DNA of 64,000 nucleotides from Ferribacterium limneticum. GTDB taxonomy: Bacteria > Pseudomonadota > Gammaproteobacteria > Burkholderiales > Rhodocyclaceae. The translations under genes and the position numbers were made by a program. The number at the start of each line of letters is the position of its first letter. Position 1 is the stretch's first letter. Positions 35,615-44,091 of this stretch are shown here, piece by piece. A model generated the notes under the pieces. It worked only from the letters and a program-made list of their open reading frames with translations. It was not told where the DNA came from and ran no database searches. The stretch lies in assembly GCF_020510565.1 (NCBI RefSeq), contig NZ_CP075189.1:3208501-3272500 (forward strand), in the 5' to 3' direction.

Positions 35615-38600
35615 ATGGCCCGCTTCGACCCGCAACAAAGCTTCCTGCTCCAGCCCCACCCGCCACGCTGGAAATTCCAGCTTCTCCTTGGCCTCATCGT
35701 CGTCGGCGCCGCAGTTGCCGGCGTCGCCTGGGTCGAGCTGGAGGAGTCCTTCATCCAGGCCAGCCATTTCGCCGAACGGGCGAGAACGTCAACATGGACC
35801 GTCGAGCCCGGCGCCGACAAGGACATCTGGCTGCCCAGCACCGGCCCCTACGAACAGCGCCTGGGCTATGCGCAGCTCAATACCTTCCTGCCGCGCCTGA
35901 CCGGTGCCGGTTTCACTGTTGCCGCACAGGCCCGGCAATCCAAAGGCTTCCGCGCCATTGTCGGGCGCGGCCACTTCCCCATTTACCGCGAGAAATCGCG
36001 GGCCGGCCTGAGCATCCTTGACCGCCACGACCAGCCGCTCTACGACAGCCAGTATCCGCGCGTCCAGTACGCCAGCTTCGAGGCGATCCCGCCGGTGCTG
36101 GTCGAAGCGCTGTTGTTCATCGAAAACCGCGATCTGCTCGATGCCAATTCGCCGAAACACAATCCGGCAGTCGATTGGGGCCGGCTGACCCGCGTCGCGG
36201 CCGGCCAGGCCGCCCGCCAGGTTGGTCTCGGCGGTGGTCGGGCCGGCGGCAGCACGCTGGCCACACAGATCGAGAAATTCCGCCACTCGCCCGGCGGCCG
36301 CACGCATGACAGCAAGGACAAATATCACCAGATGATGTCGGCCGCCCTGCGCGCCTACCAGGACGGCGAGGAAAACCTGCCGGCCCGCCGCCGCATCGTG
36401 CTCGATTTCGTCAATTCCGTGCCGCTCGGCGGCATCCCCGGCTACGGCGAGGTCAATGGCCTGGGCGATGGCCTGTGGGCCTGGTACGGCCAGGATTTCA
36501 GCCAGATCAACCAGCTGCTGGCCGACCCCAAGGCTGATCTGACGCAACGCGCCAAGGCCTTCAAGCAGGCGCTCTCGCTCTTCGTCGCCCAGCGCCGGCC
36601 GTCCGGCTTGCTCGGCGACACCACGGGGCGCCTCAACACGCTCACCGACAGCTATATCCGCCTGCTCGCCGACGACCATCTGATCCCTACCGACCTGCGC
36701 GAAGCCGCCCTGCTCGTGCAGATCAGCCCAGCCCGCCAGGCCCGGCCGGCCGAAGAGGTGTCCTTCGTCGAGCGCAAGGCGGTCAATGAAATCCGCGGCA
36801 CGCTGGGCGATCTGCTCAACGTCGAAAACCTCTACGCCCTCGACCGCTACGACCTGACCGTGCACAGCACCCTCGACGGCCCGAGCCAGCAGGCCGTGAC
36901 GCGCGTCCTCAACCGCCTGGCCGACCCGGCTTTCCTGGCCTGCGCCGGCCTCAAGGAAGGCCGGCTGCTGGCCAAGGGCGATCCGAAACAGGTCAATTAC
37001 AGCCTGACGCTCTACGAGCGCACGCCGACCGCCAACGTCCTGCGCATCCAGGCCGACAACCTCGACCAGCCGCTCGACATCAACGCCGGCACCAAGCTCG
37101 ATCTCGGCTCCAGCGCCAAGTTCCGCACCCTGGTGTCCTACCTGCTGGTCGTCGCCGACCTGCACAAACGCTACAGCCAGACGCCGCCGGAAGAACTGGC
37201 CAAGCTCAAGCAACATCCGGCCGACCGCCTGAGCAACTGGGCCATCGACATCCTGCGCGCCAAACCGGAAACGACGCTGGAAGAACTGCTCGAAGCCGCC
37301 ATGGAACGCCGCTACTCGGCCGATCCCGGCGCCACCTTCTTCACCGGCGGCGGCATCCACCGTTTCGGCAATTTCAAGCACGAAGACGACGGCAAGGTGC
37401 CGAGCGTCGCCGAAGCGCTCGAACAGTCGGTCAATCTCTCCTTCGTGCGCATCATGCACGACGTCGTCCACTACCACGCCTACGAGGCCGTCGACGCCCC
37501 GGCCCGCGGCCTGCGCGACAAGGATGACGACGAGACCCGTCAGGCCTTCCTCAACCGCTTCGCCGAGCGCGAAGGCCTCGGCTTCCTGCGCACCTACTGG
37601 CACAAATACCGCGACGTCGCCCCGGCCGATCGCCTCGAAGTTCTCAGCGATTCAGTCCCGTCCCGCCCGACCCCGCAGGCCGCCGCCTACCTGAGCGTGC
37701 TGCCGAAGAGTGATTTCGACAGCTTTGCCGCCTTCATGCGCAAGCAGCTTGGCGAGCGGGCCGGCACCGACGCCGGGCTGCGCCGCCTGTTCGACATGCA
37801 CGCCACGCGCCAGTACAACCTGGCCGACCAGGGCTATCTGGCCCGCGTCCATCCGCTCGAGCTGTGGCTGGTCCGCCACCTCCAGAGCGATCCCAAAGCG
37901 ACGCTCAAGGATATCGTCCCGGCCAGCGTCGAAGCCCGCCGCGACGCCTCGAAATGGCTGTTCGCCCCGCGTTTCAAGCATGCCCAGCAGGTGCGCATCG
38001 ACATCGTCGTCGAAGTCGCCGCCTTCGAGCGCATCGCCGAAGAGTGGCGCCGCCTGGGTTACCCTTTCGAGCATCTGGTGCCCTCGCTGGCCACCTCGAT
38101 CGGCAGTTCGGCCGACCGCCCGGCCGCGCTGGCCGAGCTCATGGGCATCGTCGTCAATGATGGTATCCGCCGGCCGACGGTGCGCATCGACGAACTCCAC
38201 TTCGCCACCAATACCCCATTCGAAACCCGCCTGCAGCACCAGACCGCCGCTGGCCAGCGCGTCATGCCGGCCGAAGTCGCCCAGGTCACGCGGCGCGCCC
38301 TGCTCCGCGTCGTCAATAGCGGCACGGCCCGGCGCATCAAGGATACCTACCGCGACCACGAGGAACAGCCGCTGGCCATGGGCGGCAAGACCGGCACCGG
38401 CGACCACCGTTCCAAGGTCATCGGCGCCGACGGCGGTGTGCGCAGCGCCAAGGTCATGAACCGCGCCGCCACCTTCGCCTTCTACATCGGCGAGCGTTTC
38501 TACGGCGTCGTCACTGCCTTCGTTCCCGGCTCCAAGGCGGCCGGCTACGACTTCACCTCCGCGCTGCCGGTGCAGATCATGAAGGAAATGGAACCGGCCC

Positions 38601-38653
38601 TGCGTCCTTTGATCGCCGATCGCCCGGCGGCCGAAGGCAAGTGCAAGGGCTGA
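35615..38653 (+). CDS. Divergent bifunctional (class A) penicillin-binding protein
   Basis: 1012 residues. One N-terminal membrane anchor (FQLLLGLIVVGAAVAGVAW, near 22-40). A GT51-like transglycosylase region has LLFIENRDLLDAN (where the family usually has ED) and AGGSTLATQIEKF. Then a transpeptidase domain with SSAK near 508, QSVN near 606 and GKTGTGD near 923. All three penicillin-binding motifs are present, so crosslinking activity is likely. The glycosyltransferase motifs depart from the norm. Extra 300 residues lie between SxN and KTG. Followed by a terminator. Confidence 0.8.
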   Translation: MARFDPQQSFLLQPHPPRWKFQLLLGLIVVGAAVAGVAWVELEESFIQASHFAERARTSTWTVEPGADKDIWLPSTGPYEQRLGYAQLNTFLPRLTGAGFTVAAQARQSKGFRAIVGRGHFPIYREKSRAGLSILDRHDQPLYDSQYPRVQYASFEAIPPVLVEALLFIENRDLLDANSPKHNPAVDWGRLTRVAAGQAARQVGLGGGRAGGSTLATQIEKFRHSPGGRTHDSKDKYHQMMSAALRAYQDGEENLPARRRIVLDFVNSVPLGGIPGYGEVNGLGDGLWAWYGQDFSQINQLLADPKADLTQRAKAFKQALSLFVAQRRPSGLLGDTTGRLNTLTDSYIRLLADDHLIPTDLREAALLVQISPARQARPAEEVSFVERKAVNEIRGTLGDLLNVENLYALDRYDLTVHSTLDGPSQQAVTRVLNRLADPAFLACAGLKEGRLLAKGDPKQVNYSLTLYERTPTANVLRIQADNLDQPLDINAGTKLDLGSSAKFRTLVSYLLVVADLHKRYSQTPPEELAKLKQHPADRLSNWAIDILRAKPETTLEELLEAAMERRYSADPGATFFTGGGIHRFGNFKHEDDGKVPSVAEALEQSVNLSFVRIMHDVVHYHAYEAVDAPARGLRDKDDDETRQAFLNRFAEREGLGFLRTYWHKYRDVAPADRLEVLSDSVPSRPTPQAAAYLSVLPKSDFDSFAAFMRKQLGERAGTDAGLRRLFDMHATRQYNLADQGYLARVHPLELWLVRHLQSDPKATLKDIVPASVEARRDASKWLFAPRFKHAQQVRIDIVVEVAAFERIAEEWRRLGYPFEHLVPSLATSIGSSADRPAALAELMGIVVNDGIRRPTVRIDELHFATNTPFETRLQHQTAAGQRVMPAEVAQVTRRALLRVVNSGTARRIKDTYRDHEEQPLAMGGKTGTGDHRSKVIGADGGVRSAKVMNRAATFAFYIGERFYGVVTAFVPGSKAAGYDFTSALPVQIMKEMEPALRPLIADRPAAEGKCKG

Positions 38654-38670
38654 GGCTGACGTCCTGTCAA

Positions 38671-38699
38671 TGAAACCCGGCTGCGGCCGGGTTTTTCAT
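38671..38699 (+). terminator. Rho-independent terminator after the PBP gene
   Basis: AAACCCGGC-TGCG-GCCGGGTTT followed by TTC. Confidence 0.88.
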
Positions 38700-38721
38700 G
38701 GCTATCCGAACGCTGCCGATT

Positions 38722-38757
38722 GCCACGGTCAACCGGAAAAAACAGCAAAAAATCAAA
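38722..38757 (+). repeat. Dispersed repeat, copy 9
   Basis: GCCACGGTCAACCGGAAAAA then ACAGCAAAAAATCAAAT. It lies 22 bp after the PBP terminator. Confidence 0.9.
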
Positions 38758-38918
38758 TGTGCCATCCCCCAGTATTTGCGCAAAATCCCGCCAGCAGGAA
38801 AGCGCGAAAACATCGGCACAAATTAAATCAAGCTGCGGTTATCCACGCTTTGCTGCATCGCAACAAAATGGTAGTCTTGTGGCCATAAGATATAGCCTTC
38901 AAGGCAAGGGAAAACAGC

Positions 38919-41237
38919 ATGAGCGAAATTGATCTGAAACGATTCTTCCTTGAGCAGGTGCGCCTGTTCGAGAACTTTCCGGCCGACAAGGTCGAGGAAA
39001 TCGTCATCAAGTCCCGCCTGGCCACCTACGAAGGCAACGAAGCCATCCTCGAAACCGGCGACGACGGCCGTTTCATCGGCGTCATGATCAGCGGCCACGC
39101 CGAGATCTCGATGACCGACAACACCGGCACCCGCGCCGTCATCACCCAGCTTGGCGTCGGTGATGTCTTCGGCGTCATGTCGCTGCTCACCGGCGACCGC
39201 ATCGTCGCCGATGTCATCGCCGGCAACCGTTGCTTCGTGCTGATGATCCCGCAGGAAGTCTTCAACACGCACATCCTGACCAACCCCAAGGCCGTCGGCT
39301 ATCTTTCGCGCCTGCTCGCCGACCGCACCCGCGCCATGTCGGTCGATCTGGTCACCGCCCAGGCCAATGCCATCGTCCGCTCGCGCGACCCGTACGCGCT
39401 GTCGCTGACCACCAATGAGCCGGGCAAGGTCGTCGTCCTCAATGTCGGCATCAGCCAGATTCATTTCGGCATTTACGACACCGAAGAGAGTGGCGCCGAT
39501 GTGCACGGCATCATCGACCACGCCGACCAGCAGGTGACGCGGATCACCGTCAAGGTCGGCACCCAGCAGAAGAGTATCGACCACGCGCCGTTCAAGCTCT
39601 CCGACCTGTTCGCGGTCATGCAGGAAACCACCGCCCTGCTCGGCGAGGCCTTCACCTTCCACCCCGAAGACGTCAGCGCCATCGGCCATCGCGTCGTCCA
39701 TGGCGGCAACAAGTTCTCGAGTTCGGTCGTCATCACCCCGGCCGTCATCGCCGACATCGAAGAGCTGTCCGTCTTCGCCCCGCTGCATAACCCGGTCAAT
39801 GTCGCCGGCATCCGCGTCGCCATGAAGCTGTTCCCGAACGTGCCGCAAGTCGCCGTTTTCGACACCGCCTTCCACCAGACGCTGGCCCCCTACGCCTACC
39901 TTTACGGCCTGCCCTACGACCTCTACAAGCAGCACGGCATCCGCCGTTACGGTTTCCACGGCACCTCGCACCGCTACGTCTCGCTGAAATCGGCTGAAGT
40001 CCTCAAGCGCCCGCTCGGCGAACTGGAAATCGTCTCCTGCCACCTCGGCATCGGCGCCTCGCTGTGCGCCATCGACCACGGCCGTTCGATCGACACGACG
40101 ATGGGCATGACACCGAGCGACGGCCTGATCATGCCGAGCCGTTCGGGCAGTATCGACCCGGCGGTGATGATTCACCTCATGGAAAAGCACCACATGTCGC
40201 CCGAGCAGCTATCGACGCTGATCAATAGCGAAAGTGGCCTCAAGGGCATCTCCGGCATTTCCAGCGACATCCACGACATCGAGGCCGCCGCTGCCGACGG
40301 CCACCACCGCGCCCTGCTCGCCCACAAGGCTTACTGCTACCAGGTGCGCAAGAACATTGGCGCCTACGTCGCGGCGATGGGCGGCATCGACGTTCTGGCC
40401 TTTACCGGCGATGTCGGTGAAACGAGCGCCACGGTGCGCAGCCTGGCCTGCCAGGGCCTTGAATTCATGGGCATCAAGCTCGACGAGGAAAAGAACCGCA
40501 ATGTCGGCAGCGTCGACAATTTCGCCATCATCTCGGCCGACGATTCGCCGGTCACCATCCTCGTCGTCGCCAATGACGACGAGCGCCTGGTTGCCTGGGA
40601 AACGCTGCGCTCCATCGAGCGCAATGCCTTGCTGCTGGCGGCCAACGCCGAAGAACTACCGATTCCGGTCGAAATCTCTGCCCACCACGCCCACCTCTCG
40701 CAGGCCGACGTCGAAAAACTGTTCGGCCCCGGCCACCAGCTAACGCCCATGCACGAACTGTCGCAGCCCGGCCAGTTCGCCTGTGAAGAACAAGTCCATC
40801 TCGTCGGCCCCAAGGGGCGGATCGCCAAGGTCCGCGTCCTCGGCCCGACGCGCAAGGAAACCCAGGTCGAGATCGCCATGACCGAGCAGTTCAAGCTCGG
40901 CATCCAGCCCCCCATCCGCCAGTCCGGCGACCTCGCCGGCACGCCCGGCGTGACGCTCGAAGGCCCGTACGGCAGCTCGGTCATCGAACGCGGCGTCGTC
41001 TGCGCCCAGCGTCACATCCACATGACGCCGGAAGACGCCATGCGCTTCCATGTGCGCGACAACTACGTCGTCCGCGTGCGCATCGAAGGCGAACGCCAGC
41101 TGATCTTCGGCGACGTGGTCGTCCGGGTCAATCCGGCCTTCCGCCTGGCCATGCATATCGATACCGATGAAGGCAATGCGGGCAATATCCAGACCGGGAT
41201 GCTGGGGTACATTGAGGAAATTCAGAGCCGGCATTGA
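38919..41237 (+). CDS. Fusion: cyclic-nucleotide-binding domain + acetate kinase-like + PduL phosphotransacylase
   Basis: 772 residues. Residues 1-140 are a CRP-type cyclic-nucleotide-binding domain (EGNEAILETGDDGRFIGVMI, LGVGDVFGVMSLL). Residues 168-565 match acetate kinase, with Arg258, His290, Asp315, His347, Arg408 and Glu501 kept. But the phosphate loop LNCGSSSLK reads LNVGISQIH (174-182), HLGNG reads HLGIG, and RSGDIDP reads RSGSIDP. Residues 583-765 are a PduL phosphotransacylase with both zinc motifs (HHAHLS, RHIHM), SQPGQFACEEQV and MHIDTDEGNA. It could link acetyl-CoA, acetyl phosphate and acetate under nucleotide control. The kinase half may be weak or regulatory. AAGGG precedes the start; a terminator follows. 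Confidence 0.92.
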   Translation: MSEIDLKRFFLEQVRLFENFPADKVEEIVIKSRLATYEGNEAILETGDDGRFIGVMISGHAEISMTDNTGTRAVITQLGVGDVFGVMSLLTGDRIVADVIAGNRCFVLMIPQEVFNTHILTNPKAVGYLSRLLADRTRAMSVDLVTAQANAIVRSRDPYALSLTTNEPGKVVVLNVGISQIHFGIYDTEESGADVHGIIDHADQQVTRITVKVGTQQKSIDHAPFKLSDLFAVMQETTALLGEAFTFHPEDVSAIGHRVVHGGNKFSSSVVITPAVIADIEELSVFAPLHNPVNVAGIRVAMKLFPNVPQVAVFDTAFHQTLAPYAYLYGLPYDLYKQHGIRRYGFHGTSHRYVSLKSAEVLKRPLGELEIVSCHLGIGASLCAIDHGRSIDTTMGMTPSDGLIMPSRSGSIDPAVMIHLMEKHHMSPEQLSTLINSESGLKGISGISSDIHDIEAAAADGHHRALLAHKAYCYQVRKNIGAYVAAMGGIDVLAFTGDVGETSATVRSLACQGLEFMGIKLDEEKNRNVGSVDNFAIISADDSPVTILVVANDDERLVAWETLRSIERNALLLAANAEELPIPVEISAHHAHLSQADVEKLFGPGHQLTPMHELSQPGQFACEEQVHLVGPKGRIAKVRVLGPTRKETQVEIAMTEQFKLGIQPPIRQSGDLAGTPGVTLEGPYGSSVIERGVVCAQRHIHMTPEDAMRFHVRDNYVVRVRIEGERQLIFGDVVVRVNPAFRLAMHIDTDEGNAGNIQTGMLGYIEEIQSRH

Positions 41238-41251
41238 TCCGACACTGCTGA

Positions 41252-41281
41252 TAATGGCCGGCTTGTCCGGCCATTTTTTTG
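41252..41281 (+). terminator. Rho-independent terminator after the acetate kinase-PduL fusion
   Basis: AATGGCCGG-CTTGT-CCGGCCATT followed by seven T. Confidence 0.93.
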
Positions 41282-41322
41282 AGCCGGATTTCCGGATGTT
41301 GCTGCTGGGGCGCATTAAATTA

Positions 41323-41879
41323 GCTTGGGGTTCCGCCTTGCTGGCGGGCGTACTTTCTTCTTGCTTCGCCAAGAAGAAAGTAGCCAAAGAAGAAGGCGAC
41401 CCTGGGTCGGTGCCGGCTGCGCCGGTTCCCTGCGCTACTAGGAAAGCCGGGCGGCTGCGGAACTCGGGGCTACGCCCCTCAGACAGTCCTCGCCGAAGGC
41501 CCCCGGCCTTCCTGCGTTGCTCGGCACCTCTCAAGGGGCCCGGTGAAACGACCTGTAGTTGAGCTTGGGTGCCAGAATGGCCGATTTCATTTTTGGCCGT
41601 TTTTTCCGGTTGACCGTGGAAACCCGCTTTTTTCGGCACAACGGTTGAGCATGGACGCCTTTGGGCCCCCCGTGGAAGGCGCTGAGCAACGCAGGTAGGC
41701 CGGGGGCAGTCGGCGAGGACTGTTTGAGGGCGAAGCCCGAGTTCCGCAGCCGCCCGGCCTGCCGAGTAGCGCAAGGGACCGGCAACGCCGGCGCCGCCCT
41801 CGGGGTCGCCTTTTCTTTGGCTACTTTCTTTTGGCGAAGCAAAAGAAAGTACGCCCGCCAGCAAGGCGGAAACCCAAGC
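41323..41879. repeat. Large imperfect inverted repeat (arms about 218 bp, 120-bp spacer)
   Basis: The arm 41323-41541 (CTTGGGGTTCCGCCTTGCTG onward) is the inverse of 41662-41879. Both arms read as a KKVAKE-GD-P-PVPCAT-AGRLRNSG peptide in one frame, a non-coding signature of a repeat seen widely in proteobacterial spacers. The left arm also has an internal perfect hairpin (ACTTTCTTCTTG / CAAGAAGAAAGT). The spacer carries a copy of the dispersed repeat. No gene is supported in 41282-41900. Confidence 0.85.
41583..41621 (-). repeat. Dispersed repeat, copy 10, in the loop of the large inverted repeat
   Basis: Minus strand: TCCACGGTCAACCGGAAAAA then ACGGCCAAAAATGAAATCG. Near-consensus. Confidence 0.9.
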
Positions 41880-41900
41880 CCGAACCCCGGGCTACAGTCT

Positions 41901-42257
41901 TTAAGCCGCCGCCAGCAGCGAATTAACCCCCGGCGTACTGAAACGCAATTGCTCCTTATGAACAATCCCATTAGCCGCCAAACTGGCAGCCGGATCAGGC
42001 TTCCACGGCTGGCCGGCCTTCAGCCATGCGACCGAAGCCAGATCCACCACCGCCGCATCCGGATCAGCCCCAATCAGCGGCCTGACGACATTCTCCAGCA
42101 GATCGCCAAAGCTCATCCCCGGCTCGACAACGAGCAGCAGCGGCGTCGCGAACAACATGTGGTGATCCCAGCAAACATAAACGATCTGCTTGCCATTGAA
42201 GTTTTGCACCACGTCACGCGGAACGCCGACGTAGGGCTTGGTTGAAGTCAATGCCAT
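41901..42257 (-). CDS. dmpO: Phenol hydroxylase gamma (small oxygenase) subunit
   Basis: 118 residues, matching DmpO/PhcO (YVCWDHHMLFATPLLLVVEPGM). With the DmpL and DmpN chains it forms the (LNO)2 diiron oxygenase that hydroxylates phenol to catechol. It is the last gene of this operon; dmpP, the reductase gene that normally follows, is absent and the large inverted repeat begins 22 bp after the stop. Confidence 0.92.
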   Translation of the reverse strand: MALTSTKPYVGVPRDVVQNFNGKQIVYVCWDHHMLFATPLLLVVEPGMSFGDLLENVVRPLIGADPDAAVVDLASVAWLKAGQPWKPDPAASLAANGIVHKEQLRFSTPGVNSLLAAA

Positions 42258-42273
42258 TTATCTCTCCCGATAT

Positions 42274-43794
42274 TCACTGATTGCTGGTCGTCTGCTGGCG
42301 CCAGGCTGCGAAATTGCGCTCGTCCTCGGAGCCGTCGAAATCCCCGTTGTCCTTGCCCGGAACCAGGCTGACCCAGTTCATCCACGCCCCGAGATCGCCG
42401 TTGATCGGCGCCTGGAAGAGCTGCTGCATGGGTAGCCAGGCCTGGATGTACTTTTCCGGCTCGTTCTCGAAGATGTGCTGGCAACCGTCCGAGCAGAAGT
42501 GGTATTTCTCGCCCTTGTATTCGGTTTCGCGCTGGCACAGCGAGGTCGGATCGTCCGGCTCGGTGAACACGGTCGGGATCTGGCAGGTCTGGCACAGCTT
42601 GGCCAGGCCCATGTTGGCGAACGGCGTGCCGGCGGCCTTGAGCTTGCTGAGGTGGGCCCAGCGCGGACGGTAGTACTTGTCGAAGGTGTCGGGATACTTC
42701 TTCGACAGCCATTCCATTTCGTCCTCGGACGGAATCCAGCTATGGAAAGCCGTGCCAAAGTTGTATTGATAAAGCGCCAGCATGAACTGGTGCGACATGT
42801 GATCGATGCCCTTCTCGGCGTCGTCCCAGCCCTTGGGCGGGCGAATGCCGTAGCGCGCCAGATCGCGGAACAGGGCGCCGCCGTTCTCGACGCCGTAGAT
42901 ATTCCACGCCTCGCGCCAGGACATGACGCGCTTCGGCAGCATGTAGTCCATCATCGTGCCGACCACGCCGAGCAGGCGGAAGCCGCGCCAGAACCATTTG
43001 TCGATCCAGCCCTGGACGATCGGCAGATTGGCCGGGTCCTGCTCGAGCATGAACTTGATGCACTCGAGGCCGAGCGTCATGTGACGGGCTTCGTCGGATT
43101 GCGCCGAGAAACCGAAGGTCACCGTCGCCATGTCACCGTTGTAGGCAGCACCGGACATGAAGGGAACGAAGAGCAGGTTGGTCAGCACGTATTCGAAGCT
43201 GAAGCCGATGGCGATCATGAATTCGAACGGCCCGGACGACAGCGCGTCGTCGAAGAAGGAGCGCGGCAGCGTGCAGTACCACATGCGGTCACGGGCGTCG
43301 GCGAAGGCGTGGAAGCCGTTGTAGAACTTGTTGTAGTTCGACAGCGCGTGAATCTGCGTCTGGGCGTGACGGATCTCGTCGATCGACTGCATCTGGCAGG
43401 CGACCTGCGTGCCGACGCCCGGGAATTCCCGACCCATCCGGGCAAAGCCCTTGCCGGCGGCGTATTCGCCCGGGCTGATGGCCTGCAGGAAAATCTTCAG
43501 GGCGCTCAGGTAGCGGGCATCGGTGATGTTCAGGTGACCGTTGTTCTGGGCGTGAGCATCGATGATCGCGTAGAACTTGCGCTCCTTCTCGGCCTGGTAT
43601 TTCCAGTACGAATCCATGGTCAGGCGGAAGGGGTCTTCCCACTTATCCCAATCGTGAATCTTGATGCCTTCGTACTGAACGTAGGGAAAGACTTCGTCCT
43701 TGGTGTGATAGGTCGTGTCCCAGCCGAGGTCGCGGGTCAGCAGCTTGTATTTTTCTTTCAGGCTGAGTTTCTTCTTGGCAACTTGCATGTCCAT
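42274..43794 (-). CDS. dmpN: Phenol hydroxylase alpha (catalytic diiron) subunit
   Basis: 506 residues. Diiron ligands by position and motif: Glu110, Glu140 and His143 (DEIRH), Glu201, Glu235 and His238 (DEARH). A C-terminal Cys-rich patch (CQTCQIP ... CSDGC, residues 400-445) is like the metal site of toluene and phenol monooxygenases. A GGAG site precedes the start. Cytoplasmic. Confidence 0.95.
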   Translation of the reverse strand: MDMQVAKKKLSLKEKYKLLTRDLGWDTTYHTKDEVFPYVQYEGIKIHDWDKWEDPFRLTMDSYWKYQAEKERKFYAIIDAHAQNNGHLNITDARYLSALKIFLQAISPGEYAAGKGFARMGREFPGVGTQVACQMQSIDEIRHAQTQIHALSNYNKFYNGFHAFADARDRMWYCTLPRSFFDDALSSGPFEFMIAIGFSFEYVLTNLLFVPFMSGAAYNGDMATVTFGFSAQSDEARHMTLGLECIKFMLEQDPANLPIVQGWIDKWFWRGFRLLGVVGTMMDYMLPKRVMSWREAWNIYGVENGGALFRDLARYGIRPPKGWDDAEKGIDHMSHQFMLALYQYNFGTAFHSWIPSEDEMEWLSKKYPDTFDKYYRPRWAHLSKLKAAGTPFANMGLAKLCQTCQIPTVFTEPDDPTSLCQRETEYKGEKYHFCSDGCQHIFENEPEKYIQAWLPMQQLFQAPINGDLGAWMNWVSLVPGKDNGDFDGSEDERNFAAWRQQTTSNQ

Positions 43795-43812
43795 TTTTAT
43801 CTCCTTCTACTC

Positions 43813-44082
43813 TCAGGCATTCCAGCGCAGGGTGAAGCTGTCTTCGTCCTCGTCGACATTGCCGGAGAGGGTGATCAGGTTGATCTGCAGTTCCTGCAGG
43901 TCGTAGGCGCGGCCTATGTGTTCCTCGATGGTTTCGCGACGGATGGTCATCGAACCGGGAACGTCGATCTTGACCATGGCCGGCTGGCGATTGACGATGG
44001 CAGTCGGGTTGTCTTGCACGATGGCGTCGATGATCGGACGCGTGTCTTCGTTGGCTTGCAGGGCAATGAATACGGTCGACAT
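43813..44082 (-). CDS. dmpM: Phenol hydroxylase effector protein
   Basis: 89 residues, the cofactor-free coupling protein that binds the oxygenase and allows turnover. Family marks are MSTVFIALQANEDTRPIIDA and the C-terminal DEDEDSFTLRWNA. It lies between dmpL and dmpN with gaps of 9 and 18 nt. Confidence 0.93.
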   Translation of the reverse strand: MSTVFIALQANEDTRPIIDAIVQDNPTAIVNRQPAMVKIDVPGSMTIRRETIEEHIGRAYDLQELQINLITLSGNVDEDEDSFTLRWNA

Positions 44083-44091
44083 GGTTTTTCC

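Noticed and set aside
41167..41971. Open frames in both arms of the large inverted repeat
   Set aside because: The same peptide from both arms in opposite orientations is a signature of the DNA repeat, not of genes.
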